64,000 nt of DNA, taken from assembly GCF_025263565.1 (NCBI RefSeq), contig NZ_CP079865.1:496001-560000 (forward strand). The letters are read 5' to 3'. Positions 1 to 8,818 of this stretch are shown piece after piece (the stretch's first letter is position 1; every line of letters starts with the position of its first letter). This stretch comes from Mycobacterium sp. SMC-8. GTDB taxonomy: Bacteria > Actinomycetota > Actinomycetes > Mycobacteriales > Mycobacteriaceae. The notes beneath the pieces were generated by a model that saw only the letters and a program-made list of their open reading frames with translations, was not told the DNA's origin and did no database searches. Made by a program: the position numbers and the translations under genes.

Positions 1-546
1 GTCGTACGTCTGGTACGGCTGCCCCGCGGACTTGTCCAGAAAGGTGATCCGGCCGTCGTGATGGAAGCGCACGTTGTGCACGTACACGAGGTGCGCTTCG
101 CCGCTGGGCAGCCCCGAATCCCCGCTGAAGCGGACGGGGATGACAGTGTCGAACGCGCGGATGCCGTCGTGGATGATCGCGGCGAAGTCGGTCGCGTAGC
201 GGGCATGGCGCGGATCGAGTTCTGCGCGGGCGGCCGTCAGGAGGAACACCAGCGAGTTCGAGATCAGGATTTCGTCGCCGCGGCTGATGTACTGGATCCG
301 CTCCAGGGTGTGACTCGGGGGCACGACGATCAGATCATCTCCGGCGATCCGGCCGCCCGACCCGAACACGTCGACGGCATCGGCGAATTCGAACGAGTGC
401 GCGTCGCCTGCCCACGCTCCTTCGAAGAAACCGTCGTCACGGACCTCGACGCTGGTGCCGCACAGAAGTTCGACATCGCCGCGACCGAGCCTCACACACC
501 ACGCCAACGGCGGGAGGCTGGGTGCACAGGTGATCCTCAGGCGCAT
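1..546 (-). CDS. Unknown protein, C-terminus cut by window edge
   Basis: The minus-strand frame is open from an ATG at 546-544 to the window edge, giving 182 codons, with an in-frame stop just upstream of the ATG. The residues read like a real soluble protein: they include HTLERIQYISRGDEILISNS and a later GEAHLVYVHNVRFHHDGRI. I do not recognise the family. The alternation of short beta-strand-like segments and the SNSL-type motif recall the N-terminal part of asparagine-synthase-like proteins in polysaccharide clusters, but this is a weak impression. It lies 94 bp downstream of the GNAT gene on the same strand and probably belongs to the same polysaccharide locus. The true C-terminus lies outside the window. 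Confidence 0.6.
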   Translation of the reverse strand, partial: MRLRITCAPSLPPLAWCVRLGRGDVELLCGTSVEVRDDGFFEGAWAGDAHSFEFADAVDVFGSGGRIAGDDLIVVPPSHTLERIQYISRGDEILISNSLVFLLTAARAELDPRHARYATDFAAIIHDGIRAFDTVIPVRFSGDSGLPSGEAHLVYVHNVRFHHDGRITFLDKSAGQPYQTYD

Positions 547-640
547 GGCGGCCGCCTACGTGAAACGCGCGGGTCCCCCGCATCGAGAGGACGTGCGGTA
601 CCTCGCAGCCGAGTGTCGCGGGCGAACCCATCTGATCGAG

Positions 641-1531
641 TCATTCCAGACACGTCAATTCGCTGTAGAGATAGTCGATCTGGCCCGGTTCCAGATCGTC
701 GCCGAGATACATTCTCGGCCGCCCGGCTACCGAGATCGCTCGCGCCGGGCACTGCCCCACGATCCTGACCTCCAACAGCGTTGCCAGAATCCTTTGCCTC
801 AACAACAGGTATCGGTGGAAATGCGGTGCCCAGCGTCCGAACATCTCGGCGTTGCCCACATAGAGGACCATGGCAAGCACCGAGCGATGCTTGTACCGCT
901 CACGCCGGTACACGACATAGCAGCTTTGATCGCCATCGGTGAGCACGACGTGATGCGCAGCTGTCGCCCTGTGGTCGTGATAGATCCGCTTGTCCTGTCC
1001 CGAGAGCAGGACATCGATCTCGTCCTTGGCGTCGATGACCCGGACCCGTCGCGACCACAATGGCCAGGGCAGGTTGGGCACCAACACCGTGGTGGTGTCG
1101 AGCGCAACGAATCCCAGGCGAGAGTTCAATGCCACCACGTTCGGGTTCGGGGTGAGATCGGTGAAGTTGTAACCCTTTTGGCGGAGCAACGATCGGAGCA
1201 GGCGCATTCCGGACGCGCGGTGCGGTTCAGCAACACACCACACACCGAGGTTGCAAATACGTCGCACGTGGTCGTCGATGACACGTTCCGAGTACAGCGC
1301 GAGATGCACTCCGACGACTCGCCCGCTTTCGCGCAGCAGGTAGCCGTGGTTGGGCTGCTCGACGGCCCATGGCGGATTCATCGCACGCAGCCAATCGGTG
1401 ACGGGTCTGGTTCTCGCGACGCCGAGGTTCAAGAACTCGGTGTGCAAGAACTCGGCAACCGTCCGGACGTCGGCATCGGTGATCGGCTTGACCTCGAGGT
1501 CAGGAACATTTGACACGACAGAATTGGACAC
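641..1531 (-). CDS. GNAT-like acyltransferase, polysaccharide locus
   Basis: This is a 296-residue protein. The GTG start at 1531 is chosen because a GGTAGGAG ribosome binding site sits 8 bases upstream, while sequence upstream of it in the same frame does not look coding. Residues 10 to about 140 look like a GNAT N-acetyltransferase fold: an ADVRTVAEFLHTEF helix, a GRVVGVHLALYSER strand-turn-strand, then GVWCVAEPHRASGMRLLRSL in the position of the acetyl-CoA loop, though without a canonical RxxGxG/A. A second half of unknown function follows. Substrate is unknown. The position next to glycosyltransferase genes suggests acylation of a sugar or a precursor, which is inference. Confidence 0.6.
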   Translation of the reverse strand: MSNSVVSNVPDLEVKPITDADVRTVAEFLHTEFLNLGVARTRPVTDWLRAMNPPWAVEQPNHGYLLRESGRVVGVHLALYSERVIDDHVRRICNLGVWCVAEPHRASGMRLLRSLLRQKGYNFTDLTPNPNVVALNSRLGFVALDTTTVLVPNLPWPLWSRRVRVIDAKDEIDVLLSGQDKRIYHDHRATAAHHVVLTDGDQSCYVVYRRERYKHRSVLAMVLYVGNAEMFGRWAPHFHRYLLLRQRILATLLEVRIVGQCPARAISVAGRPRMYLGDDLEPGQIDYLYSELTCLE

Positions 1532-1879
1532 CGTGGGTGCTCCTACCTCACTGCGTACCGAGGCACTCCCGCCCAGCGCCTCGAAGCAGGTGGTGGCGGT
1601 GAGACTGGCGACGAAGAGACCGTGAAGGCGACGGCGACACCTGCGAGCAGCGAGTTGACGCGCCCGAGCCGCCGTCGACTCGATGATGAACGCCGGACTG
1701 CCGATGAATGTGAATCGATGGTCGTCACAATCTGTAGTCGTCCCCCCGGATCTAGTTCCTATTTCGACGATAGGGCTCAAGGCCCGCTGTGGTGATCAGT
1801 TGAACATTTCACGATCTGTATGGGACGTAATCAGCCACTCCGCGGCGAGAATTGTGGTCCACCGGGCGGGATTTCGTCC
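1532..1879. other. Intergenic region without a convincing gene
   Basis: These 348 bases separate the GNAT gene from the glycosidase gene, both on the minus strand. Frames open here give low-complexity, arginine-rich translations and are not credible. The segment probably carries the promoter of the GNAT gene and the end of the large polysaccharide operon. I could not assign a specific promoter or a strong terminator hairpin. Confidence 0.5.
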
Positions 1880-2917
1880 TCATGTTGCCCACCACCGGCG
1901 TATGACCCCTTCTGCTTCCTTTCCGCGCGGGGAGAAGTCCAGCGGTTCGGCTTCGGTGTGCGGCGGCGTCGCCCACACCCACCAGAAGACCCCGGCCCAG
2001 AACGGCTGGCCGCTGGCGGCCGCGAGCAGCGCTTGATACGCCGCCGCCTGTTCCGCCTGCGCCGGTATCTTGCTGATGCGCCAGCTGGAGGGGTCCGTCG
2101 CGGTCCCCTGCTGGCTGGTGTAACCAGCCTCGGTGAACAGGATCCTGCGGTTGTATTTGGCCGACAGCGCCGCGATACGGGGGGTGAAGGACTCGACGGC
2201 CTGCTGTAGCGCCTGTACATCCGTTGTGGGCGTCGCGCTCAGGGGCGCGTAGACGTCCAGGCCGATCAGATCGAGGGCGTCCCAGAACGGGACCCGCTCC
2301 CAGTCGGTGCTCGACGCGTAGGTCAGTTGGCCGCCGTACCGTTCCCGCACTGCCTGGATCACTCCCAGCCATCCCGGTCGGTCGTCGGTCATCATGGCCA
2401 GCTCGGTGGCGATGGCGAACTGCTCGACCCCGAGGCGCTGCGCCATGGTCGCGTAGTGGGTGATGAAAGCGGTGTACGAGGCGAACCACGCCGGACGGTC
2501 CTGCGCGGCAATCTTGTTGCTGCCCTGCGGTGTCAGATTGAGGTGAGGTTTGAGCAGCACTTTCAGCCCCAGTTGGTGAGCCAGCGTGATCGCCCGCTCC
2601 TGCCCGGAGTCGCTGACCGTCCTGTCCGTTCGGTAGATGTCGCTGGAGCTGGGCGTCGCCTGATACCAGGTTGGCGTGAACTGAACCCAGTTTGCGCCCA
2701 GCGCACGAATCTCCCTCAGGGACTGTTCGACTCCCGGTCCGTCGTAGCCGGTCACCTCCCAGGTCGGCAACGCGAACCCTCGCTGTTGTCCGGCGGGCAC
2801 TTCGGCAACCGAAGACTTGCAGCCGAGCGACATGGCCAGCACTGCGATGACCGCCAGGCAAATCGCCACCGCCTTGGCCCGCTGTGCTGGTCGCCGGCAT
2901 TCAGAGGTGTTCGACAC
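1880..2917 (-). CDS. GH113-like glycoside hydrolase lipoprotein
   Basis: This is a 345-residue protein from a GTG start at 2917, chosen because GGAGG lies just upstream. A longer TTG start at 2947 is possible but lacks support. The N-terminus has basic residues, a hydrophobic stretch (ICLAVIAVLAMSLGC) and a lipobox-type cysteine near residue 33, so it is probably exported and lipid-anchored. The rest resembles a TIM-barrel glycosidase of the GH113 type: ATELAMM (Glu about 172, candidate acid/base) and ILFTEAGYTSQ (Glu about 263, candidate nucleophile) sit at the usual beta-strand ends, with WVQFTPTWYQ early and a Trp-rich FWWVWA near the end. It overlaps the dehydrogenase gene by 17 bases. 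I infer it trims or releases the polymer made by this operon; substrate is unknown. Confidence 0.7.
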   Translation of the reverse strand: MSNTSECRRPAQRAKAVAICLAVIAVLAMSLGCKSSVAEVPAGQQRGFALPTWEVTGYDGPGVEQSLREIRALGANWVQFTPTWYQATPSSSDIYRTDRTVSDSGQERAITLAHQLGLKVLLKPHLNLTPQGSNKIAAQDRPAWFASYTAFITHYATMAQRLGVEQFAIATELAMMTDDRPGWLGVIQAVRERYGGQLTYASSTDWERVPFWDALDLIGLDVYAPLSATPTTDVQALQQAVESFTPRIAALSAKYNRRILFTEAGYTSQQGTATDPSSWRISKIPAQAEQAAAYQALLAAASGQPFWAGVFWWVWATPPHTEAEPLDFSPRGKEAEGVIRRWWAT

Positions 2918-4157
2918 GCGGGCCTCCGATTCGATGGCGGCAGTCAAGGACGAGTTTCGAGTGCTCGACGACCGCGTCGTAGTCGAACGCGTCGTGGTCG
3001 GTCAGCAGCACGACGGCGTCGGCCGCGGCGAGTTCGTCCTTGGTGACTTCGACGCGCATCAGCAGCCCGTCGACAGAGGTGGTCTCCACCACGTAGGGGT
3101 CGGCGCCGCGAACCTCGGCGCCCATCCCGGCGAGCAGTTGTGCCACCCGCACCGACGGAGACTCGCGCGCGTCGCCGGTGTTCTTCTTGTAGGACAGACC
3201 CAGTAGCAGGATCCGCGACCCGTTCACCGAACGCTGCTGGTCGTTCAGCGCCATCGTGACGCGGCGCACCACGTGGTCGGGCATGTGTTCATTGATGTCA
3301 TTGGCCAACTCGACGAACCGGAAATTGTGACCGAGGGTGCGTTCCACGCACCAGGACAGATACGAGGGGTCGATCGGCAGGCAGTGGCCGCCGACGCCTG
3401 GGCCTGGTGTGAAGCGCATGAACCCGAACGGCTTCGTCGCGGCAGCGTCGATCGCTTCCCAGACGTCGATGCCGAGCTCATGCGCGAATATCGCGATCTC
3501 GTTGACGAGCGCAATGTTGACGTGCCGGAAGGTGTTTTCCAGCAACTTGGCCAGTTCGGCCTCGCGTGGTGAGGCGACCGGGACGGTGGTGTCCACGATC
3601 GTGTCGTAGAACCCCTGGATGGATGCCAGCGAGGCCTCGTCGACCCCCGAGACGATTTTCGGTGTGTTGACCAGCGTCCAGGTGGCATTGCCCGGGTCGA
3701 TGCGCTCGGGGCTGAACCCGAGGTGGAAGTCGCTGCCCGCGATCAGACCGGAGCCGTCCTCGAGAATCGGGGCGACCAGCTCCTGGGTGGTCCCGGGATA
3801 CGTCGTGGACTCCACGATGACGGTCGCACCGGGCCGCAGATAGCGGGCGAGTGTCTGCGCGGACTCCTCGATGTAGCGCAAGTCAGGCACACCCTCGCGC
3901 AGCGGTGTCGGAACAGCGATGATTGCGACGTCGAAGCCCTCGCACGCGCTGGCGTCCGACGACGGGTGGAATGTGCCGGCCGCCAAGATCGCGTCCAATT
4001 CCTCGTCGGAGATGTCTTCGATGTAGGAAGCCCCGACCAGCAGCCGCTTCATCCGGTTCTCGTCGATGTCGTATGCGACCACATGATGGCCGACCTGCGC
4101 CGCTCGGACCGACAGCGGTAGGCCTACGTAGCCTTGGCCGACAACCGCGACTTTCAC
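2901..4157 (-). CDS. UDP-sugar 6-dehydrogenase
   Basis: This 418-residue protein belongs to the UDP-glucose/UDP-N-acetylhexosamine dehydrogenase family, which oxidises the C6 hydroxyl of a nucleotide sugar to a uronate using NAD+. The GXGYVG dinucleotide-binding motif is at residues 7-12. The catalytic cysteine is in GVGGHCLPIDP (Cys about 259), and FSPERIDPG near residue 148 is typical of the WecC/WbpA/TviB branch that acts on N-acetylated sugars. The C-terminal UDP-binding domain carries GLSYKKNTGDARESP. The GTG start at 4157 has a GAGGAGG site upstream and overlaps the deacetylase stop by four bases (GTGA). It supplies an acidic sugar precursor for the locus; UDP-GlcNAc or UDP-ManNAc is more likely than UDP-glucose, by inference. 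Confidence 0.9.
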   Translation of the reverse strand: MKVAVVGQGYVGLPLSVRAAQVGHHVVAYDIDENRMKRLLVGASYIEDISDEELDAILAAGTFHPSSDASACEGFDVAIIAVPTPLREGVPDLRYIEESAQTLARYLRPGATVIVESTTYPGTTQELVAPILEDGSGLIAGSDFHLGFSPERIDPGNATWTLVNTPKIVSGVDEASLASIQGFYDTIVDTTVPVASPREAELAKLLENTFRHVNIALVNEIAIFAHELGIDVWEAIDAAATKPFGFMRFTPGPGVGGHCLPIDPSYLSWCVERTLGHNFRFVELANDINEHMPDHVVRRVTMALNDQQRSVNGSRILLLGLSYKKNTGDARESPSVRVAQLLAGMGAEVRGADPYVVETTSVDGLLMRVEVTKDELAAADAVVLLTDHDAFDYDAVVEHSKLVLDCRHRIGGPRVEHL

Positions 4158-4933
4158 GAGCGACCTCCTCGGTACCGCCGGACGCCATGACGGTTACCGA
4201 CCGTGAGCAGTGAGACGGCCCCCTTGGCCTCGAGTCGCCACGACGTGTCCTTCGCGAGCACGGACGTCCGGGGGATCGCGTGGCGACTGATCTCGGTGCC
4301 GGCCTGCACCGCGCAGGCGTAGTCGTAGCCTGCGGCGCGCGCCGCCTCGACGACGCGCGCATCCAGGTAGCCATACGGATAGCAGAACCCCGGTACATCG
4401 CCAGAGAGCAACTCCTGCAGGATCTCTCGGCTTTGGACAACCTCCGATCTCAGCATCTCGTCGTCCGTCTTCACCAACGAGATGTGCTTGAGGCCGTGCG
4501 ATCCGATCTCCATGCCGGCCTCCGCGATCTGTTTCACCTCGTCGGCGGTCAACAGCGCCTTGTTCGGCCCGGGCCGGCTCCACTCGTTCTGCCCGCCGAG
4601 CCGTCCGGCGAGAATGAAAAGCGTTGCGGTGTAACCGCATCGCTGCAGCACCGGCAGCGCATTGGGGATGAAGTCCTGATAGCCATCGTCGAATGTCAAG
4701 CCGACGAGCCCGCGTGCCCGGCCCTCCGCCCTGGCCTCGAGGAGTTCGCGCATCGAGACGCCCCGCAGCCCCCTTCGGCGGAGCCAGCGCATCTGTCTCT
4801 CGAACCGTTGCGGAGTCATGGTCACCTGGTATGGATCTTCGTCGTACGGTGCGACTGAGTGATACATCCACACCAGCGGAAAGGAGTTCAGCCCGCGGGA
4901 TGTGGAGGTGCCTCCGGCGATGGACGCGGTCAT
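4154..4933 (-). CDS. Polysaccharide deacetylase (CE4)
   Basis: This 259-residue NodB-homology (carbohydrate esterase 4) protein would remove N- or O-acetyl groups from a sugar polymer or precursor. The metal/catalytic motif 1 is TFDDGY (residues 80-85) and motif 2 is SHGLKH (145-150, two metal-binding histidines). GFCYPYGYLD follows as motif 3. MYHSVAPYDEDPYQVT at the N-terminus is usual for deacetylases of extracellular polysaccharides. No clear signal peptide is seen, so it may act in the cytoplasm or be exported by another route. It begins two bases after the upstream glycosyltransferase stop and overlaps the dehydrogenase by four bases, so the three are translated together. Confidence 0.9.
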   Translation of the reverse strand: MTASIAGGTSTSRGLNSFPLVWMYHSVAPYDEDPYQVTMTPQRFERQMRWLRRRGLRGVSMRELLEARAEGRARGLVGLTFDDGYQDFIPNALPVLQRCGYTATLFILAGRLGGQNEWSRPGPNKALLTADEVKQIAEAGMEIGSHGLKHISLVKTDDEMLRSEVVQSREILQELLSGDVPGFCYPYGYLDARVVEAARAAGYDYACAVQAGTEISRHAIPRTSVLAKDTSWRLEAKGAVSLLTVGNRHGVRRYRGGRS

Positions 4934-4935
4934 GC

Positions 4936-6288
4936 TCAGATCTCTTCTCTATCGTAGGGCCGACTCGGTCGAAATCCACTGGTGAACAATGGCGTTGGTT
5001 CGCGGTTGGTGACGGCTGCGTTGGCGTCCAGGGCTCGCAGATACACCTCGTCGAGCTGGGGCATCACCTGGGACAGCGTGAAGCGAGCGGCTTTGGCCGG
5101 TCCGGCCGCCCCCAGCCGCAACCGCAATGGTTCGTCCTCGAGGATGCGCCGTACGGCGCCGGCCAGCGCTTCCGCGTCTCCCGGCGGCACGTGCAGCCCC
5201 TCGACCTCGTCTGTGACGATGTCGAGCAGCCCGCCCAGGGCCGAGACCACGCACGGGGTACCCGCGGCCAGACACTCCACAGCGACGCGCCCGAATCCCT
5301 CGGGAACCACGCTCGGTACGACGCCGACGACGGCGTGTCGCCACGCGGCGATCACATCCGGCATCGCGACGTTGGTCGCGACGATCACCCCGGGCCGGTC
5401 CTCGATCGGGAAATCGTTGCGGGGCAGGCCCGCGAGAACCAGCGGAATGTCGAAACCATCGGCATGAAGGCGTTTGTGGGCATCGAGCAGGACGTCTACG
5501 CCCTTGTGGACACCGAGCGCGCCCGCGCAGAAGATGTACGGCCCGTCGGCCGGGACGAAACCGGGTCGCTGTTCGGTCCGCTCGTCGTTGGCGAGCGCGA
5601 TCAGTTGATCGTCGATGAAGGTGGGGATCACCGTCATCGGCCCACTGTCCGCGGGGCGCGGCGCTGAACCGCGTGCTGCGAGTGCAGAGGACGTGGCTGT
5701 CCACTGCGCGACGTCGCGGTGCCGTCGCGATCCCAATTGATGCAGGCCTGCGGCCAACGGAATTCCCTTGAGGCCGTATTGCGAATGGGCACAACCGATG
5801 CACTTGACCAGGCCCGGTTCCGAACACACGCTCTTGCCGCGATACAGCATCACCTTGGTGGCGCAGACCTGACTGTGATCGTGTGCGCTCGCTACCACCG
5901 GGATGCCCATGCGGCTGGCGGTGCCGAGCACGCTGTAGAGAATCCAGCCACGGACGTTGATGACGTCCGGGCGGAACTGCCGAACCAGGCGGGCGAAAGC
6001 ATGCGCGAACGTGGGGTCCGGAACCGGTGGGAAGAACCGATGAGTCGTCGACTCGTAGGCGCCGGGAAGATGGGCCATCGCCATCGGCAGCCGGTGCACT
6101 TCCACTCCGTCCATGTCTTCGCGGGCCGGCGCATCCGGGTGCTCGGCCGCCACCACCGCTACCGAACGGCCGTGCCGCACCTGCTCGCGGGCCAGTGCGT
6201 GGATCGACAGCTCCAGGCCCCCGACGTTGGGGAGGAAACTGTCGGTCGCGTGCAGGATGCGCAACCCGTGAAGCCGGCCACTTGTCAT
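4936..6288 (-). CDS. GT4-family glycosyltransferase
   Basis: This 450-residue GT-B fold glycosyltransferase starts at the ATG at 6288, which overlaps the flippase stop as ATGA. The long open frame upstream of this ATG is not coding. The N-terminal domain begins RILHATDSFLPNVGGLELSI, the usual GT4 acceptor-side glycine-rich start. The donor-binding domain holds GALGVHKGVDVLLDA and the EX7E-type motif PEGFGRVAVECLAAG, with GLHVPPGDAEALAGA after it. A Cys-rich insert around residues 130-170 (CATKVMLYRGKSVC, CIGCAH) is seen in some GT4 enzymes. It transfers a hexose or amino sugar from a nucleotide donor; donor and acceptor cannot be told from sequence. It is the fifth gene of the polysaccharide operon. 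Confidence 0.88.
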   Translation of the reverse strand: MTSGRLHGLRILHATDSFLPNVGGLELSIHALAREQVRHGRSVAVVAAEHPDAPAREDMDGVEVHRLPMAMAHLPGAYESTTHRFFPPVPDPTFAHAFARLVRQFRPDVINVRGWILYSVLGTASRMGIPVVASAHDHSQVCATKVMLYRGKSVCSEPGLVKCIGCAHSQYGLKGIPLAAGLHQLGSRRHRDVAQWTATSSALAARGSAPRPADSGPMTVIPTFIDDQLIALANDERTEQRPGFVPADGPYIFCAGALGVHKGVDVLLDAHKRLHADGFDIPLVLAGLPRNDFPIEDRPGVIVATNVAMPDVIAAWRHAVVGVVPSVVPEGFGRVAVECLAAGTPCVVSALGGLLDIVTDEVEGLHVPPGDAEALAGAVRRILEDEPLRLRLGAAGPAKAARFTLSQVMPQLDEVYLRALDANAAVTNREPTPLFTSGFRPSRPYDREEI

Positions 6289-7625
6289 GGCAACCCCTGT
6301 CGCCCGGCGATGAGAGGATCGGGCGTCGGGACCGGCGTCGTCAGAGGTGCGACCGGCGGCGCCTCGAAGAGGAATCGGCGTGTGCCCACCGCGGCGAATA
6401 CCGCCGCGGTGATCGTCTGCGCGACCACCGCGGCCAGGGCGGCGCCGATGACGCCCGTATGCAGCATCAGGAACCACGCCCCGCCCACCATCATGATCGC
6501 CTGGGTCACGGTCAAGAGGGTGATGATGCGCAGTCGTCCCTGAACTCGGAAGATCGACATCGAGATGTTGATCATCGCGTCCGGGAAGGTCGCCATCAGC
6601 AGCACGATGAGCAGCGTGCTGCAGCTGGTGTATTCGCTGCCGAAGAAGCCGAGCACCTGCTTGGCGAATACGCAGGTACCGGCTACGGGCACGACAAGAA
6701 GCAGTCCGATCAGGAGCATCGCGCGTCGTGCCTGCGCCTGGAGCCGTCCGGGATCGCCGGCGCAGTCGGCCAGCAGGGCATTGGACACGGCGGCAGAGAC
6801 AGCGAGGAAAACGCTCGCGATCATCACAGTTACGGCGTAATAGCCGAGTTGCCTGGCGGGAAATATCGCGGCGGCCAGGATCGGCATGATGAACGCCGGT
6901 GACCGGACCGCGAGCACGGCGACGTGGTCCCAGCCGACTGTCCGGCTGATGCGTGTCAACCACTCCATGCGAGGCCGGAACCGGAAATCCGGGTTGGCAC
7001 GGCGCAGCAGTACGAAGGCGATGGTGTCGGAGACCACCAGAGATGCCACGTAGATGACGAGCATGGTGTGCGTCGCGCCGCTGTCGATGGTTGCCGCCAG
7101 TGCCCCGAGCGTCACCATCGACGCGATGGTGCCCAGCCGTAGCACGGCTCCTGCGCTACTGGCGTACAGCGAGAATTCGGCCCGGCGTACACCCAGCAAT
7201 GACGCATTGATCACCATCTGCATCGCCGTGGCCACAGAACCGGTGACCAGCAACGCTACGAGCCATCCGGTGCCGACTGTGGTGTGCACCCGGGTAGGCA
7301 GGAGAAACGCTCCGACTGCGCCGACCGTTCCCGAAGCGATGGCGGTGACGACGAGCGCTGTGCTGCACAGGCCGCTGCGGTCATCCGAACTGGCACCGGG
7401 CAGCAGTCGCGTGAGGAACGGCAGGAAACCGGCAACACAGACGATCGCGACCAGCGTGATCCCCGAGATCACCGTGTTTGCGATGCCGATGGCGCCGGGA
7501 GAGACGTGGCGTGCGCACAGCGTCCAATAGACGAAGCCGAGGACCGACGTGACATTGGTGAGGGCGAGGAGGGCGAAGCTATTTCCCACCAGACCACGGG
7601 ACTTCGGCGTGCGCTCGGCACTCAT
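6285..7625 (-). CDS. Polysaccharide flippase (Wzx/MOP-like)
   Basis: This 446-residue polytopic membrane protein has about 12 predicted hydrophobic segments, with few charged residues within them. The pattern (NSFALLALTNVTSVLGFVYW at the start, repeated helices, LAAAIFPARQLGYYAVTVMI in the middle) fits the oligosaccharide/lipid flippase superfamily that includes Wzx, PelG and MurJ. It would move a lipid-linked saccharide or nascent chain across the plasma membrane. The ATG at 7625 is chosen because it overlaps the upstream stop by four bases; a TTG at 7637 is an alternative. It sits between two membrane proteins and a cytosolic GT4, the expected place for an export step. Confidence 0.82.
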   Translation of the reverse strand: MSAERTPKSRGLVGNSFALLALTNVTSVLGFVYWTLCARHVSPGAIGIANTVISGITLVAIVCVAGFLPFLTRLLPGASSDDRSGLCSTALVVTAIASGTVGAVGAFLLPTRVHTTVGTGWLVALLVTGSVATAMQMVINASLLGVRRAEFSLYASSAGAVLRLGTIASMVTLGALAATIDSGATHTMLVIYVASLVVSDTIAFVLLRRANPDFRFRPRMEWLTRISRTVGWDHVAVLAVRSPAFIMPILAAAIFPARQLGYYAVTVMIASVFLAVSAAVSNALLADCAGDPGRLQAQARRAMLLIGLLLVVPVAGTCVFAKQVLGFFGSEYTSCSTLLIVLLMATFPDAMINISMSIFRVQGRLRIITLLTVTQAIMMVGGAWFLMLHTGVIGAALAAVVAQTITAAVFAAVGTRRFLFEAPPVAPLTTPVPTPDPLIAGRQGLP

Positions 7626-8818
7626 CGGGCGCACCAACCGTCCGGGAACATCGCTTGCACCTGCATGCCCGACACCTGGTCACGCACGGTCAGTTTGGCG
7701 GCCTGGCCCGAGGTGCACAGCATCGGACGGGCATGGGGGTCCAACACGACGTTCAGCGTCGCTTGGGTCGCCGAGGTCTCCGAAGCTTCGATCCGGCTGG
7801 AAGCGGGCACCGGGCGCCCGGTCGCGTCGGCGACGGTGAAGTCGGCACGCTCGAAGAGACGGCCCCCCTCCGGGCCGATCGCGTTCAGTGCGAATGCCAA
7901 GTCCGCGCCGGCCGGCGCCGTAATCTGCTCCGCGCTGATCACCGACGGCATCCGCTGCGCCGGGGACCAGATTGCGCTCGTGAGCTGGATCGTGCCGAAG
8001 GACGCAGCCACTACGGCGATTGCCGCCACGATCTGGACGAGCTGACGCTTCGTCGTGACCGCGGGCAGCTTGGGCTTGCTCAGCGTCCCGAGGGTCACGA
8101 GCAGTGCGCCGCAGAGCACGATCAGCCAGTCCAGCCGCCGGATGTGCTCGTAGTTCATGTCAGATGTCCAGACCCGCATCCACACCCAGATCGCGGCGTG
8201 CGCGCCCACGGTCCCGACGATGGCCGGTATGAGAACGCGAATCCACCGCCGGGAGGGCCACCGCGACAGGCCGAGCGCCACACCGATCAGTACGGCGGTG
8301 GTCGCTGCGACGGTCGCGATGAGCAGGCCGCCCGTGGTGACCTTGGCTCCCTCTCCGGAACGGTGGATGACAGGTCCGAGCACCGCGTACCAGATCAGCG
8401 TCGTCGCGATGCGAGTACCCAGCCACGCCGGCTGACCAGCCCCGGTGCGTGCGACGAGCGCCGACAACCACACCCCGGGAACCAGCCACAGTCCGGTGAC
8501 ACCGCACAGCAGCGATGCCCAACCGACGACATCGGCGGGTGGTGCGAACAATGAAGGCGGCGCGAACAGTGAACCGTGTTCCGGTTGGATCCATTGCGCT
8601 GTCAGCAGACAGCCGATGCCGAAGAGCGACCACGCGAGGAGTCGTAATCTGTCCCTCGACCTCGGCGTCAGGCGGCGCTGTGAATCCGCAAGCTGCCGGC
8701 GGTGTCGCGCGCGCCGCAGGAGGCGGCTCTGCGCGGCCGGTTGGTCCAGTTCCTCGTCCCGTGAGTGTTGCACGGACGGACCCGCCGCCTCGTCGTCCGT
8801 CCGATAGGTGACGCTCAT
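7622..8818 (-). CDS. Unknown multi-pass membrane protein in polysaccharide operon
   Basis: This 398-residue protein from the ATG at 8818 overlaps the preceding stop as ATGA. A hydrophilic, Arg-rich N-terminal tail of about 80 residues (RLLRRARHRRQLADSQRRL) is followed by roughly eight hydrophobic segments (LLAWSLFGIGCLLTAQWI, VVGWASLLCGVTGLWLVPGVW, and others). An extracytoplasmic C-terminal domain of about 130 residues follows, with MPSVISAEQITAPAGADLAF and a terminal pair of cysteines (LCTSG and GWC). I do not recognise a family. Its position between the GT-C-like protein and the flippase suggests a polymerase, co-polymerase or accessory subunit of the export machine. That role is inference from context only. 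Confidence 0.7.
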   Translation of the reverse strand: MSVTYRTDDEAAGPSVQHSRDEELDQPAAQSRLLRRARHRRQLADSQRRLTPRSRDRLRLLAWSLFGIGCLLTAQWIQPEHGSLFAPPSLFAPPADVVGWASLLCGVTGLWLVPGVWLSALVARTGAGQPAWLGTRIATTLIWYAVLGPVIHRSGEGAKVTTGGLLIATVAATTAVLIGVALGLSRWPSRRWIRVLIPAIVGTVGAHAAIWVWMRVWTSDMNYEHIRRLDWLIVLCGALLVTLGTLSKPKLPAVTTKRQLVQIVAAIAVVAASFGTIQLTSAIWSPAQRMPSVISAEQITAPAGADLAFALNAIGPEGGRLFERADFTVADATGRPVPASSRIEASETSATQATLNVVLDPHARPMLCTSGQAAKLTVRDQVSGMQVQAMFPDGWCAR

